Assembly: GCA_963970005.1 (NCBI GenBank) | Contig: CAXAMN010021001.1 | Span: forward strand, 1,002,800-1,066,799 | DNA: 64,000 bases | From: Durusdinium trenchii | Lineage: Eukaryota; Sar; Dinophyceae; Suessiales; Symbiodiniaceae | Direction: 5' to 3' | Part shown: positions 33,646 through 45,023 of the stretch, in pieces | Position numbering within the stretch: the first letter of the stretch is position 1 | Layout: every line of letters begins with the position of its first letter | The notes under the pieces: generated by a model | The model's input: the letters and a program-made list of their open reading frames with translations, nothing else | Database searches by the model: none | What the model was told of the DNA's origin: nothing | Translations under genes and position numbers: made by a program

Positions 33646-34411
33646 GAGATGGTGAGACGTTGAGCCGGGGAGGAAGCTGCTGAGCTCTGGGAGTGTGAAA
33701 CTGGCCCTTCTATGGAGGACGGGTGGAGTATGGTGAAGCTGTTTTGGAAGACATTCAGGCGGACTCTGAGGTGGTCGGTGGCCGCACGAGGTGGAGCTGT
33801 ATGAAACTCAAGAGTCCGAGCTGATCGCTCTGAACTTGACATGTGCCTGCCCTTGAAAGCCTCGCACACAGAATCCACAGAATCCCTGAGTCTGTGCACC
33901 TCACTGAGACGATACCCTTTTCAGAGCTGAGACGAGTCTCTGGTCCGATGGGCCCCACAGGTGACTCTAGAGATGTGTCAAATGGCTAGAAATCACTTCC
34001 CAAAGACTCCACGAGTCTCCAAGCACCTCGGAGAATGGGTATGCCTGACCTCCATCCATCAAGCTACCAGGACCCACGATCGGGGTGGTTCTTCTGTTTT
34101 CAGCCCATATATGAGCTCTAAGAGGCTATCAATGGAATTCCCCATTTCGGGGAAGGGGACGACTTGAAGTCCAGGTAACCAGGTACTATCAGGAACTGCA
34201 GGAAAGCAGGCAGAGTTCCTGGCGGCCAAACTCCAAGCGACGCGACAGGACACCAAACTCGAGTGGTGCAGGAGTTATTTGTCCATGAGCAACATCAAAA
34301 GAACTGCAGGTCAACGGTAATTGCAGGTTTCCTGCTACATAAATCCTCGCCACCTTGCTATCCAGCAAGTTAAGTTGCTCCCTGTACGTTCGCACCTCTC
34401 GTCCCTTTCAG

Positions 34412-34546
34412 GTCCTTTTGCCCCTCCATGCGCGAGATGCTGGGCCTGCGCAAGATGCAAAGTCGGAGGAGCATCAGCCGGGGCGACCACTTGGCCGGAT
34501 GCTCGGTGCAGGCGCCGTTGGTTGTTTTCGCCGCAGAAAGCCTAGG
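34412..34546 (+). CDS. Exon of an unrecognised gene
   Basis: A good acceptor (GTCCCTTTCAG|G) and donor (CCTAGG|GTGAAA) bound 45 codons in phase 0: VLLPLHARDAGPAQDAKSEE, then HQPGRPLGRMLGAGAVGCFR and RRKPR. It may precede the 36-39 kb gene, although the phase at 36046 does not match directly, so another exon would be needed. Confidence 0.45.
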
Positions 34547-35325
34547 GTGAAAAACGCACACGAACGGCGATGGGGATGGGGGGATGAACATCACATGAGA
34601 CCAAACTATTTCATGGCTCTTGTGTTGAATTGATGCTGGCTGGTATGCAAAAGCATCCTCCAACTCCCACTGCTTCTTTGTCTTGGCAGCCATACCTGAT
34701 TGATATACATGCTGGTGACGCAAAAGATCATGTGAAACCGCAGACAGTTTCACTTGCAAACTAGCCAGATTTGTGTGTGTGTCCCCTCGTTTCAAGAAGC
34801 ATGGCACGCCCACTCCCTTGGCCCCGATGGAACTCGGGTGAGAGGTACACAGCTTGAAGTCTGTCAAGGGGCTGCTGGGCTGAAATGGACGTGTGTGTTT
34901 ATATAAGCTGATGGATGTGCCATTTCAGTGGAAAGAACCAATTCAATGGCAGCTGGACGAGCTACGTCGTGCTACGTCATTTTTTTCTGCGTCGTGCAAA
35001 AACGTGTGTTTTGGGCAAAAGGATTCTCCCAGCTTGCTATGGATTCTCCCAGCTTGCTGGTGGAGAAGCTTGGAGAAAGGATGCAAACAATTACAGATTC
35101 TGGCTGATGGACAAGCCGGGCTGATATGGAACGGGCCCGAAGCAGGTATGAATGTCCATGTGAAAAACGAGCAGTATGAAAGATTTGTTTCCAGGCAATC
35201 TTACCGTAAACCTAGTCATGCATTCATGGAATTCCTGGACATACACTTGAAGCAACAACGTAGATGTTGCTCATACTTGTGGGTGCTGCGAACGTGCTCA
35301 ATTGACGTAATGTGAATGAAAATGC

Positions 35326-35408
35326 TACACTCCCTGAAATAAGGCCAACAATTGTCCGAAAATACCAAACAGGTGGGTTTCCACTTCATGATTATTTCAG
35401 GGAGTGTA
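35326..35408. mobile_element. Foldback/MITE-like element with 17-bp perfect ends
   Basis: TACACTCCCTGAAATAA at the left and TTATTTCAGGGAGTGTA at the right are perfectly inverted. The outermost TA may be a target duplication. The CCCTGAAA ends are shared with the element at 44.67 kb and a half-copy at 53.47 kb, linking it to family A. Confidence 0.75.
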
Positions 35409-35689
35409 TATACATAGTATACCCTTTGACCAACAAATATGGACGTCGTCCGAGCTACTACATCCATACGGTGCTTGCTTTTAATACTCCAGACCGTAGG
35501 GTGCAAAGCATGTGGCTGTTGGAGGGAGGATCCTATGGAACTTGTGATTTGTTTGTGTCATTCACGACCGACATCAAGTGGGAACATTTTTCTCACTTGT
35601 GAAACTGCTGTCCTCTGCGGTGCAGAGCAGCAGCATCACGTGGGCGAAGAAAGCCTATATCCTGGACCTTCCAACTACCAAACAACTCT

Positions 35690-35880
35690 GGTCGTTTTTG
35701 TTTTATGGTTGTTTTGGACGTTTTGTTTGTTTTGCGATGTTTTGCGTTATTTTGCAGAATTGTGTGGTCGTTTGCTGGCTTTTTGCTTACGTTTTGCGCT
35801 AATTTGCGGTCGTTTTGACGTGTGCGCTGATTTGCGGTCATTTGCGCAGAAAACCGGGTTAATAACCAAAACTACCAGAA
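35690..35880 (+). repeat. T/G-rich degenerate tandem tract (TTTTGCG words)
   Basis: Irregular repetition of GTTTTG(C/T)G and TTTGCGGTC over about 170 bp. It is bordered by similar words, ACTACCAAACAACTCTGGTCGT at 35678 and ACTACCAGAAATTTTTGGTCGT at 35871. It is not the TTTAGGG telomere repeat and has no coding character. Confidence 0.6.
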
Positions 35881-36045
35881 ATTTTTGGTCGTTTGAAGAT
35901 CCAGGATGTTTGATTCTTCTGGCCATGGGCCATGACTTGAATCTCCATTGACCTATGTGACCTATGTTTGATTCTTCTGGCCATGACTTGAATCTCCATT
36001 GAATCTCTCAACCCCCCCTCGCTCTCGCTCTTCTCTCGCTCGAAG

Positions 36046-38912
36046 ACACCGCCCCCGACCCCGCGGCCCGGGACCGACCGGGGGCGGACACCGAGCTCCC
36101 AGCGCCGAGGCAACAGCTGAACGGCATGCTCGGCGTCCTGGTGGACTTCGACGAGGTGGCCGGACGTCGTCGACGTCGGTCGAACGTTTCGGCGCGAGCT
36201 ACCGAGGACCGTTTCGGGTGAAACGGTGGGAGAAAAAGGTCGATCTGGTGTGGAGCAGTCGACCTTTACGCGAAGACCTCAGATGGGTGGAGAAAGCTGA
36301 GCTTGAAGCTCGTGGCCACGAAGACCTTCACTTACCCAGACACGACCCATGGGCCCATCAGGCCAGGGGTGGTTTGAGGGGTCAATGTAGGAATATATGA
36401 TATATATATGGCATACATGGAGTGTCTGGGTAAGTGAAGCACTACGTGAGCTGTCCCACAGCTGTGTCAGAAGGTCTGTGGATCACAAGGAGAAACACCT
36501 CCGTCCCGCATGGCCTGAACTACAAGACCATTGGCTGATCAGCTCTACAGACTTCCAAGACGTTGGCCATGTTGGACCATGTTGACATCTGAGGACATCC
36601 AATCACTAAGAGAGGTCGAGAGACATACAGCTGGGACCCTGTAGGACTGGCTGTACATATGCGATAGGCTATAGGGCTGTGAAAATCATCTCTATAGGTC
36701 AATTTGCCAAATGTTTCCAAGTTTGTTTGACACATGACATGATGACACGTGTGATTTCACTTTCACACATTCGTGTGTTTGGTATCAGAGGTATCAGAGC
36801 TGTGGGTCCACCAATATTCTGGTGGCCAAACTTCATTATTTTCTTTTCCTCCTCAAACTGATATTGAGAGGATTGAAATCACAGGTGCTGGGCTTCACTT
36901 GTAGTCCAAAACCTGTCCTTTGCTGTCAATGGCGGTTAGCTTTCCACCGCTCCGCTGCTTCTGCAGGAGTCCGGGCGTTGGCAGCTCACCACCAGCGATG
37001 GACGGAGTCGGAAGATGCGTCACCCGCCGGGATGGGCGGAGTCGGAAAATGGGTCTCAGAGGAAGCTAGAGAGGTTTTTCATAGCCCTATAGCCTATCCC
37101 ATAGATGTACAGCCCTACAGGGTCCCAGCTGCATGTCTCTCAACCTCTCTTGGAAGCGCAGGAGTCGTATCCCTCAGGAGTCGTATATTCCGGAAGCGCA
37201 CAAGTCTCGGCTGGGGGTCAGTTGAGATGCTTCCTGTAGAAGGGAGGTCAAGCTGCTTTCGCGGTTTTGTATAGGGTGAGGTTTTTACCTGCAGCCATAT
37301 GGGTGTTTGGGTTGGAACAGAACACTCATCCAAGTGGAGGAACCAATGCTACACTTTCGATAGACACTTTTGGGCCAGTTACACTGACATTCACCTGGTG
37401 GAATGACTGTTAATTAGATGTTCATGCAAATCACCCGCACAGGATTGGTTTCTCCAGAAAAATCATTGCAGGTCCAAGCAAGAGTTTGCTGCTGGTATTG
37501 AGGACAGGTGTTGAAACCAAAGGGCCACATGGCGATTGCTGGAATTTTCTTCATGGCTACAGTTTGCAGCTTCCCACTCGCTGCAACATGACAGTAAAAA
37601 TAAGAGTCTCAATTGATCACTATGTTTGATTTGGCTGAGGTCCTCTTGACCCTCATCCACTGTATGCCACTCTGAAACTGGGATCATGATGGATCCTGGA
37701 AACCCACTGCCGATCCCGTTGACAGTGCGGCTTTGCCACGGCGATCGGTGACTTAGATGCGGCTCCCTTTGATCAACCACCTTAAAATGGGGGTACCGGT
37801 GAGTTTGTGCCATCTCCTCTCAATCCATCCCAGGAGTTGAGAAATCCATCCCAGGACCCGAGAACTTGGCCATGGTGACGGCGGACACTCCGACCGACAC
37901 GGCGGACGAGCGTGCCGCAGCAGCAGGGGTGTTCCTTCAGGAGCAGTGGGGGTCTTCACACGTGGTTTCATAGACCTGGCGCATTTGGCAGTTGGGCCAA
38001 GTTGGGCTTGCTCTGGACAAGAAGCGATTTGGGAGCTGGGCAGCCAAAAAGGTCCCATAAGGTCCCCAAATTGATCCACTAGGCTGTAAATTGAAGGTCA
38101 CACTGTATACGACATGTTTACAAAGGGGAATCACAGTTCCATCATGTTCCATCTCTTTTGGGATTTTTGTTGGGATTAACTTCAATCAGGGATCCTTAAG
38201 AACCCGACATTTCCAGAATGAGCTAGGCAGTCAGACCCACTGCTCCGGAGGAGCTCTTGAGCACGGGAAGCGCGGACGATGCTCGGCATGACGCCTTTCT
38301 TCGCGTCGACACGGTTTCTGTTGCTGCTTCGTGCCTTCCATCGTCTCTAGTAACTCTACTTAGCGGTAGACACCAGGGTGTCGTGAGGCTTCTCATTTGG
38401 ATCTGACACCTCACACCCAAGAACCAGAGAACTTCAGGATGTGTTGAGATTGAGGCTTTTGGTGGGGAGAAAGAGAGAAAGGGATCAATTGGGGGTGGTA
38501 AATGGTCACCTTTGTTTGAGTGTATTGGCAGCTCGTTCTTTGGACCGAAAGACTTGTTCGACACGTTCCAGGGAAGATGGCAGTGTGAGCTCATGATCCT
38601 TCTATACAGCAAATCAAGAAGTGGTTGATGGACACCCCGAATCACCTCTTTTCGGGGCTATTAAGGGACACCCTTGACCTTAGTGGTGCTGCTGTTTGAC
38701 CAATATTAATCACTAGCTCTTCTTCAGTCCTCTCCCTCCGTTCCCTCCCCTCCCTCCCTCGCTCTCTCTCTCTCTCTCTTTGCCCGTCGCTTGAGGCCAT
38801 GCTGGCTGTGCTGCGGCAGCGGAATAACGAGGTGGATTGGGCCTTGCTGGAGACGGTGTGGCCCGGCAAGACGATTCGTTTGGACACCGCGCCAGGAAGC
38901 GAAGCTGGTTGA
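36046..38912 (+). CDS. Multi-exon gene with LNG-FD-GRW-RPENL module
   Basis: Exons chained by phase: 36046-36155 (PAPRQQLNGMLGVLVDFDE, donor GTGGCC), 36967-37018 (ESGRWQLTTSDGRSRKM, donor C|GTCACC), 37855 to about 37940 (PENLAMVTADTPTDTADERA), 38227-38313 (APEELLSTGSADDARHDAFL), 38796 onward (AMLAVLRQRNNEVDWALLET; open to TGA at 38910). The first three join to LNG..G.L.DFDEESGRWQL...RKMRPENL, a short motif (L.G..G.v..fd...gRw.V.......vrPeNL) known from many protist and algal proteins, often next to other domains. That motif probably forms a small beta-barrel. The rest is helical and unrecognised. The start, last exon and function are unknown. Acceptors are all AG|G. Confidence 0.6.
36326..36439. 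mobile_element. MITE-like element (family B)
   Basis: Perfect 18-bp terminal inverted repeats, CTTCACTTACCCAGACAC and GTGTCTGGGTAAGTGAAG. The interior contains GGTGGTTTGAGGGGTCAATG, which matches the copies at 47.5 kb and, inverted, 9.9 and 46.0 kb. It lies in an intron of the 36-39 kb gene. Confidence 0.75.
36997..37051 (+). repeat. 34-bp-period duplication spanning a splice donor
   Basis: GATGGACGGAGTCGGAAGATG at 36997-37017 ends one base before the inferred donor. GATGGGCGGAGTCGGAAAATG begins again at 37031, inside the intron. The exon end is thus duplicated into the intron, only the first copy being followed by C|GT. Confidence 0.65.
38623..38680 (+). repeat. GGACACCCC dispersed repeat (family F)
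   Basis: Contains GGTTGATGGACACCCCGAAT, CACCTCTTTTCGGGGCTATT and AAGGGACACCC. Near-identical copies are at 52272-52328 and 51380-51430, and an inverted one at 63484-63531. A weaker one is at about 34113-34168. Confidence 0.75.
38737..38782. repeat. Pyrimidine tract, (CT)n microsatellite upstream of an exon
   Basis: TCCCTCC words followed by (TC)n, ending 13 bp before the acceptor GTCGCTTGAG|GCC of the exon at 38796. It may serve as that intron's polypyrimidine tract. Confidence 0.7.
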
Positions 38913-39964
38913 CGCCTGGGCCTGGTGGTTTGTTTCGGTTCAAAAGGAAGACTGCTTTCTTCCTGATGGATAAACTATGTAGAAGGTCATGAACATACCA
39001 GATACCCCCCAACAGGTCTACACGTTGATAACCTGCAGGTTTCAAAGCTGGATGGGGATTAGAGTCTAGATACAGTGCTTTCTCAGTGTGTAGCATCCAC
39101 TAGCTGCGGCCTCAGACAATTCATCGGACTTTAGAGTAGAGCATCCCCTTCCTGATTCTCTAACCCTGCAGTGTTTGCTTGCCAGGTGTATGACGGTACA
39201 TGGATGAATCTACTAAACTCAGCTGGATACTTTTCACTGTGGTTAATTTGCATGGATTGGTGGTATACCTCATGAAGACTATAGCATTCTTCCTGAAATT
39301 CCACCGGTTCAGAATACCTCTGCCCGCAAAAAAATAGCCGGACCCGCAGGCTGTTTTAGTGCAATTTATCAACATCATATCATCCTTGCAGGTTACTTAA
39401 TTAGTTACATACTTGAGAAAACTCATAAGTACTGACGCCCTAGTGTCCTTTCAGCGATGAGCTTTGAGACCTTTATTTGAGAGACGCTTGCAAACTATGC
39501 ATTGTAGAAATATACATCACGCAATCACGCATACAAGAGAAACAGCCCGTGGCGAAATCAACCACAGCCACAGCTGGTTCGCGATATTTTGCTCGCGGTG
39601 TTTTCCAAGATGTTTGCCAAACAGCCCGAGTGTGTTTTTGTGTTCCTTGACATGAAGCCAGCTTTCACGTCCTGATCCCAAAAGGCAGCTACATGCAGAC
39701 AATGCAAACAATGATCAAAAAATGCAGTAGCATGCCAAAACACAGCTGGGTTTGGCTGCCGAGAAGGCAGGTGACACCCTCAATCCGGAATCCCGAACAC
39801 ATCCGTCTTTGCCCACTCTGATGGAAATTTAAACTGACCTCAAATCAAAGTTTTTCATACGTTTCGGGGAAGATCAGGCCGCAACCGTTTGTGCCCACGT
39901 GCGATCTGGCCCCTTTTGCTCAGCTCAGCTGGGAAGTCCCTATGTTGATCCTCTCAGATGGACC

Positions 39965-40082
39965 CGAGGTCCGCGAACCTGTCCTTTGCCGAGTCGAAAG
40001 GTTATGCTGTGCTGCTCGGCAGGGAAGGTCCGCGCACGCCGGAGACTGTGGTGCACGTACGTCCGGAAACCGTGCTGGGGAA
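39965..40082 (+). CDS. Possible exon, unrecognised
   Basis: The best frame reads RSANLSFAESKGYAVLLGRE, then GPRTPETVVHVRPETVLGNL, with candidate acceptors CTCAG|ATG or CCGAG|GTCC at the 5' side. Another frame (AQLSWEVPMLILSDGPEVRE) is also open, so the assignment is tentative. It may continue the 36-39 kb gene. Confidence 0.35.
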
Positions 40083-40632
40083 CCTGTCAAATGGACGTGC
40101 TGGAATGTTCAGGATAGACTGTTCCTTCAGTAGAAGCAAAACAGTAAATCCCTTCAAGACACCTTTTATGTTGCATGTCCAAGGTTTCTTTTGTTCGACA
40201 TGTTTGAGCAGAGCCATATTGGGACTGTCGCTCCATTTAGGCTACCATCAGTTCTACTTGGAGCCAAAGTAGTGCTGTGACTGTGATAGACCATTTTTCT
40301 CTTGGAGATCACCTAGGGTTACATATTTAACTTGATACAGCAGGTTGACAAGCTATCTATGATTCAAGATGTGGGGGCTGTGGCCTTCCCAACAACAGCA
40401 AGTTGTGTCAGCAGCAGGGAGTCTAGGACGGTCATGTTCCTGGCTTCTCTTTCAACCAATGTCCTTGCGGACTCCTAGCCACTCAATTGTCACGATGATG
40501 TTCCACTGAGTCCACACTGAGTCCAGTGGGGCTGCTTTGTCCGGCGGTTTGGGGTATGCTTTCCCCTCTCTTTCGGACCATTTCACAAACCAACCGTGTC
40601 CAAACGACGCCGCTGCTGGGAAGAAAGCGTCC

Positions 40633-40706
40633 TTGAGGAAGCAGCAAGTCCTGACGCGCTTGCTGGGCGAAGTGAAGCAGGCGGAGGGTTTCGCCGCTCG
40701 TCGCTA
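40633..40706 (+). CDS. Possible helical exon, unrecognised
   Basis: After CCTTGAG|G the frame reads KQQVLTRLLGEVKQAEGFAA RRY, a convincing amphipathic helix. A second frame (EEAASPDALAGRSEAGGGFR) is also open. The 3' border is not fixed. Confidence 0.35.
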
Positions 40707-42067
40707 TCGATCGATGGAGATATATATATATTGTACGATCGGTCGGTGGAAAGAGCGGCTTGGTGTTGTTTGTTCTCCACAAAATATCAAGCTGGTTGGT
40801 GTTCTCCACAAAGAGGTTGGCCTTGTCTGGGACCATCTTGGTCATCAAGCGAGCAGTGTCGAACCAACCAAGATGGTCCCAGTGCTGGTAAAGTAGACTC
40901 TCAATTCAGAAAGCTCCCACCGCATCAAGAGCTTGTTCAGCCCTAAATGGCGGGGTATGAATCAAGAGTCTCTTTAATATATTGGACTTGTTGTGATCAC
41001 TCCCAGGTTAATGAACATGAACAGTGGGGGTCGTGGCTTATCATGGTTGAAGATGCCCATTTCACCGTCAAAAATGGGTGTAGGAGAACGTCGATCGCCT
41101 AGCGCCCGGCCGGGGGCATTTGCAGAAGAACGAAAAAAACCGTCCAATGACATCCTTTGAAGCACGCGCAGAAGTGGACCCTCCAGTTCTCCAAGCAAGT
41201 CTTCTCCACGGAAAGTTGCAAATGTTGCGAATCGGATTGGATTGGACCCAAGACTGACTGGTGCTTAGTAATGAGGAAATGACCCCCTTACTATGGATAC
41301 AAGATATACCGATATACCTTAGGATCCAGCCACCATCATTCCTTACGAGTCGCACCAGTCAGAAGAAGTCTGTGTTCAGTCTGAGGAGCACATCAGATGG
41401 TTTTAGGGGAGTTCACCATAGGTCATCCGTGGTGAGGTATACATGCACAATCATGCACATCGTTCCCCCCAGGGGCCGTGGCCGGGTGGCTCCAAATCCA
41501 ACAAACACAAGACAGAAACAACACATTGTATTTAACTCACTTGAACATCCATGAATAAAAACAATTGTTTCTTGTGCAGACTGTGCCGTGTCAGGGGTTT
41601 GCCCACTGACCATTGCATTAGACACATGGAATTACCAGTTTTTGCATTTTTGTGCGCCATTTTGGCATTTTGGGGTTGTTTGATTTGATTGTGGCTTCTT
41701 TCGCAGACTGCAGGTCAGCGATCCCTCGGTATCTCTTTGTTGCCAAATAACGGACCAACATGAAGAAAAGCAAGGAAGATCAATGAAGATCCATGAACAA
41801 AAGACTAAAGAAGACTAAGCAACTTAAGAGCTCGCAAGCCTGGGGGAGACTTAAAAGAAGATTAAACGGGGAAGATTTCATCAGCTGGCCACCCCCCTGC
41901 TCCCCTCCACTGTGCAGGTCCTAAGTCACCAGGAGCCGAGGGTGCGAACGGTGCTGCTTCCACCGCCCTCCCTGGATGCGCCGCTCGGATGAGCAGGAGG
42001 GTCAGAGAAAAAGCAGACAGGGAATAAGAACAAGGGCAGAAAGAAAGAAATATAAAGAGAGAAGGAC

Positions 42068-42403
42068 ATGAAAAGATCAGAGCAGAGCAAGAGGAAAGCA
42101 TCCATAAACGGACAAGAAGACTCAGAAGACTCAGAAGAAGAAGAAGAAGAAGAAGCAGAAGAAGAAGAAGAAGAAGATCAAACTGTGAAAGCAAGCACCA
42201 AAGCACCATACCATAACATAACCAACTCCTGCGACACATTCTGCTCTCTCAAGAAACCGCGGTTTCTCACGTCGCGACCGTCTCGACCGTCCTCGTCGCC
42301 AAGGACGGCCTCCTGGAAGGGAACGCCCGAGGAGTCCCAGCGTGTGCTCGCGGCGGTCTCCGCCCTGCTGGAGGCGCAAGGCGCCGGAAGAAGCGGCGGT
42401 TGA
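42068..42403 (+). CDS. Glu-rich ORF over a GAA microsatellite; possible exon at its end
   Basis: A 111-codon ORF whose centre is (GAA)n-encoded poly-Glu at 42126-42178. Its last third (EESQRVLAAVSALLEAQGAG, then stop) looks like a genuine helical exon. Another frame across the same end (ETAVSHVATVSTVLVAKDGL) is open too. The poly-Glu part is probably microsatellite and not protein. Confidence 0.25.
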   Translation: MKRSEQSKRKASINGQEDSEDSEEEEEEEAEEEEEEDQTVKASTKAPYHNITNSCDTFCSLKKPRFLTSRPSRPSSSPRTASWKGTPEESQRVLAAVSALLEAQGAGRSGG

Positions 42404-42751
42404 ACCGTTCGGCAGTTCAGAGGGAGACCAAGAATGGTGTGAAGATTGCAACTAGAGTGATCATATGTTATAGTTATAACATGTTCAGCAAAAGCATGAT
42501 AAAAGCATCAGGTATATAAAAGATTAGATTTAGTTTTGATACAACACACTTGGCCTTCAGGCCTTTAGAAGGCCCAAGGATCTTTTTTGAGTTCTATAGG
42601 TGTCTTAGGTCCAAATGTGCCACTGTTTCCATGCATTTGAGATGCCCTGAAACCACGCGCAAGCGCGATCGCGCTCCCTGGAGGCTACGCGATCTGCGAT
42701 CACTTCGTCTCTGACCAGGACGTGCCTCGGTGGAAAGACGAGGCACCTGGA

Positions 42752-42838
42752 GTTGCCCACGTGGACCCTGAAAACCACTGGTTGGTAGAGGAAAAGAATC
42801 CTCCAGGGGGCCAGAACGTCAGGGGTCCATGTGAGTTT
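42752..42838. repeat. Foldback element (family A) with adjacent GTGCCTCG hairpin
   Basis: CACGTGGACCCTGAAAACCA at the left and CAGGGGTCCATGTGAGTTTT at the right are inverted. The centre has CACTGGTTGGTAGAGGAAAA, as in the 44.7- and 51.1-kb copies. Just upstream, GTGCCTCG and CGAGGCAC (42722-42746) form a perfect small stem. Confidence 0.6.
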
Positions 42839-43753
42839 TCGGAAATACTTGCTTGTTGTGTTGAACGACTCGCTATCACTCTCACTCACTGGTTCCACCG
42901 ACTCGCCCCACCGAAAGCAGACAAGTGCAACTTACCCCGTGATTCTTCAATGATTCTTCATCATCCAGCCCATCTCAATGAAACTCCCCGCAACATCGTC
43001 TTCGTGTTGATTCTCCACTGGTGTTTGTCATTGCCATGTTGCTGGACTCCTCTTGTCGTGCGTCGGATCCCTACGTAATCTCACGTGTACGAAGGGACGA
43101 GCTGTCGGACGGTTTAGGTATGTCTAGGTGAGATATGTATAAGATTGTATAAGCATGTATAAGCTATATCAAGTTGTTGACATATGCAATATGTATTATT
43201 GAAGACATATAGATTATTACTATAAATATAATACAGTTGATAATATAAGTCATAAGCACGTGCCCGCTTTGCCCCCTTGGGCAAGAGTTCAGAGGCTTGC
43301 AATCAACTTGTCGCCGAGATGGTTGTTTGAAGAGTCCTCTAATTGATTAGATGTTGATAGCACGTGATAGCACATCAATGTACAAATCAAATCACACATC
43401 ACCGTCACCAGTACCAACAGCACCAACCCTCCTTTGATGTGAAAACAGCCGGCATAATATTTCTTCATGTTCCCCTTTTCCTCGTCTCTCCAGCGTTCAC
43501 CATGGAAGGATACAATCAGGTCACACCCACAGAACATATCGCCGACACTCGGTTTCATGGTCTTAGTATGTCTAAGAATAAAAAAAGACCAGCCCCACGC
43601 CGCTCCCTTCAGTTTCCCCTGAGTCCCTCAAAGCCTCTCAGTTCAGTTCATCAGACCCCATCCGTTTCACAGCCCCTTGGTCCAAACCATCTTGATAAGA
43701 GACCCATTGCCCGTTTGTTCCTGGCCAAACGGGTCACCTGGCCCTGCCCCGAG

Positions 43754-43828
43754 GTTCAGCTCCTGGCCCAAGAGCTGGCGGCCTACGACCGGGAGTTCGA
43801 GACAGCAAAGATTTGGGTCGGCAAGCAG
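43754..43828 (+). CDS. Exon of an unrecognised gene
   Basis: CTGCCCCGAG|G opens phase 0 reading VQLLAQELAAYDREFETAKI WVGKQ, then CAG|GTGTGG as a possible donor (GTCGGC at 43817 is another). It is strongly helical with typical coding composition. Its gene is not identified. Confidence 0.5.
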
Positions 43829-44316
43829 GTGTGGGTGGACATCCGTGGGTGTGTTTGGTTCCGGGAGGAAGAGGAGTTTTTTGCATCGCAACGTGTCGGT
43901 TGGATGGTCACTGGGTTCGGTGATGTTCCGTGTGCAAAGATGGGATAAGAATAGAGTGGTTGTGCGACATGAAAAGCGCCTGTTTGTCTATTAATTGCTT
44001 GATTGCTGGCTGGTAAAATGTAGCAATTACTGTAGTATATGCTTATACATATAATAAGTCAAGTGATTGTGCGATTTGTTTGTCAGATTGATTGGTGGGT
44101 TGGTCAAGTGGGATCCTTAGATGAGATTGTTGGCTCCTTGTGTTGAATCGAGTGGTGGATGCTTTGCATGGGCGATTGGTGGTGGAGCTCCTCTAAGACG
44201 TCCTTGACCTGGTATCACCCTTTCATTCCGCGTGTTTCCTGGCAGTGGTTCCCCGGAACTGGAGAGTACTGCAAGACGTGTAGAGCTTCGTTGCAGAACA
44301 CAGAAGAACTTCCAAA

Positions 44317-44463
44317 AAATTGTGTTTTACACTGAATAAGTTGCAGTTCTTCTCTTTCCAGAACTCCACAGTCTGTCATTCTGCATTCTCTACAAGAACT
44401 CTACAGTGTGTTTTACACTTTATAAGTGGCATATTCTCCATAAGAACTCTACAGTCTGTCATT
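44317..44463 (+). repeat. Two-and-a-half-copy direct repeat
   Basis: The words GTGTTTTACACT..ATAAGT, then ATTCTC..AAGAACTCTACAGT and CTGTCATT recur at about 75-80 bp spacing. No coding content. Confidence 0.65.
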
Positions 44464-44539
44464 TTCACTGGGAGTTATGGGGTCTACAATTAATTCATGA
44501 CTCCATCGACTCCTTCTGACTCCTCCACCCTCCGCCCAG

Positions 44540-44639
44540 CTCGAGGCCTCCGGCGCCCAGCTCTCGGTTCCCACGGCTCCTGGGTGCGAAACCGGCCCGG
44601 AAGGACCACATGGACCGGCTGAATTACGTGCCACGTGAT
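44540..44639 (+). CDS. Possible terminal exon, unrecognised
   Basis: After GCTCGAG|G the frame reads ASGAQLSVPTAPGCETGPEG, PHGPAELRAT and TGA. A pyrimidine-rich stretch precedes it. Composition is compatible with a disordered C-terminus. No family recognised. Confidence 0.35.
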
Positions 44640-44667
44640 GGGTACAACATGGTGCAACTATCATCTG

Positions 44668-44768
44668 CCCTCCCTGAAACCATCATGGAAGTGGAAAACC
44701 ACCGGTTTGTAGAGGAAAACCGTATTCCAAGAGGCCGTATTCCACTTGCATGTTTGTTGGACGGAGGG
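44668..44768. repeat. Foldback element (family A)
   Basis: CCCTCCCTGAAACCATCATG and GGAAGTGGAAAACC at the left are inverted relative to GTATTCCACTTGCATG and TTTGTTGGACGGAGGG at the right. The centre has GGTTTGTAGAGGAAAACC. Confidence 0.65.
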
Positions 44769-45023
44769 TAAACAAACTCGAAACGATAAACTGGGGTGGG
44801 TGCAACATATGGTCCAACTGCAATCTGATATAATCTGTAGATTGTATATACAACCCATTTGAGTAAAGCATGGAAGTGGACAGCTGCTTGCTTGTAAAGT
44901 ATGAAGTTTTCCGGCCAGGCGCCAGGCGCCGCTTTTCACCAAACCATTTTTTGTTGGAGAGAGGGTAAGGGTCAAGCATGTGGATTCTTCAGGAAAACAT
45001 GTTGGACACCATGTCGCGCCGAG

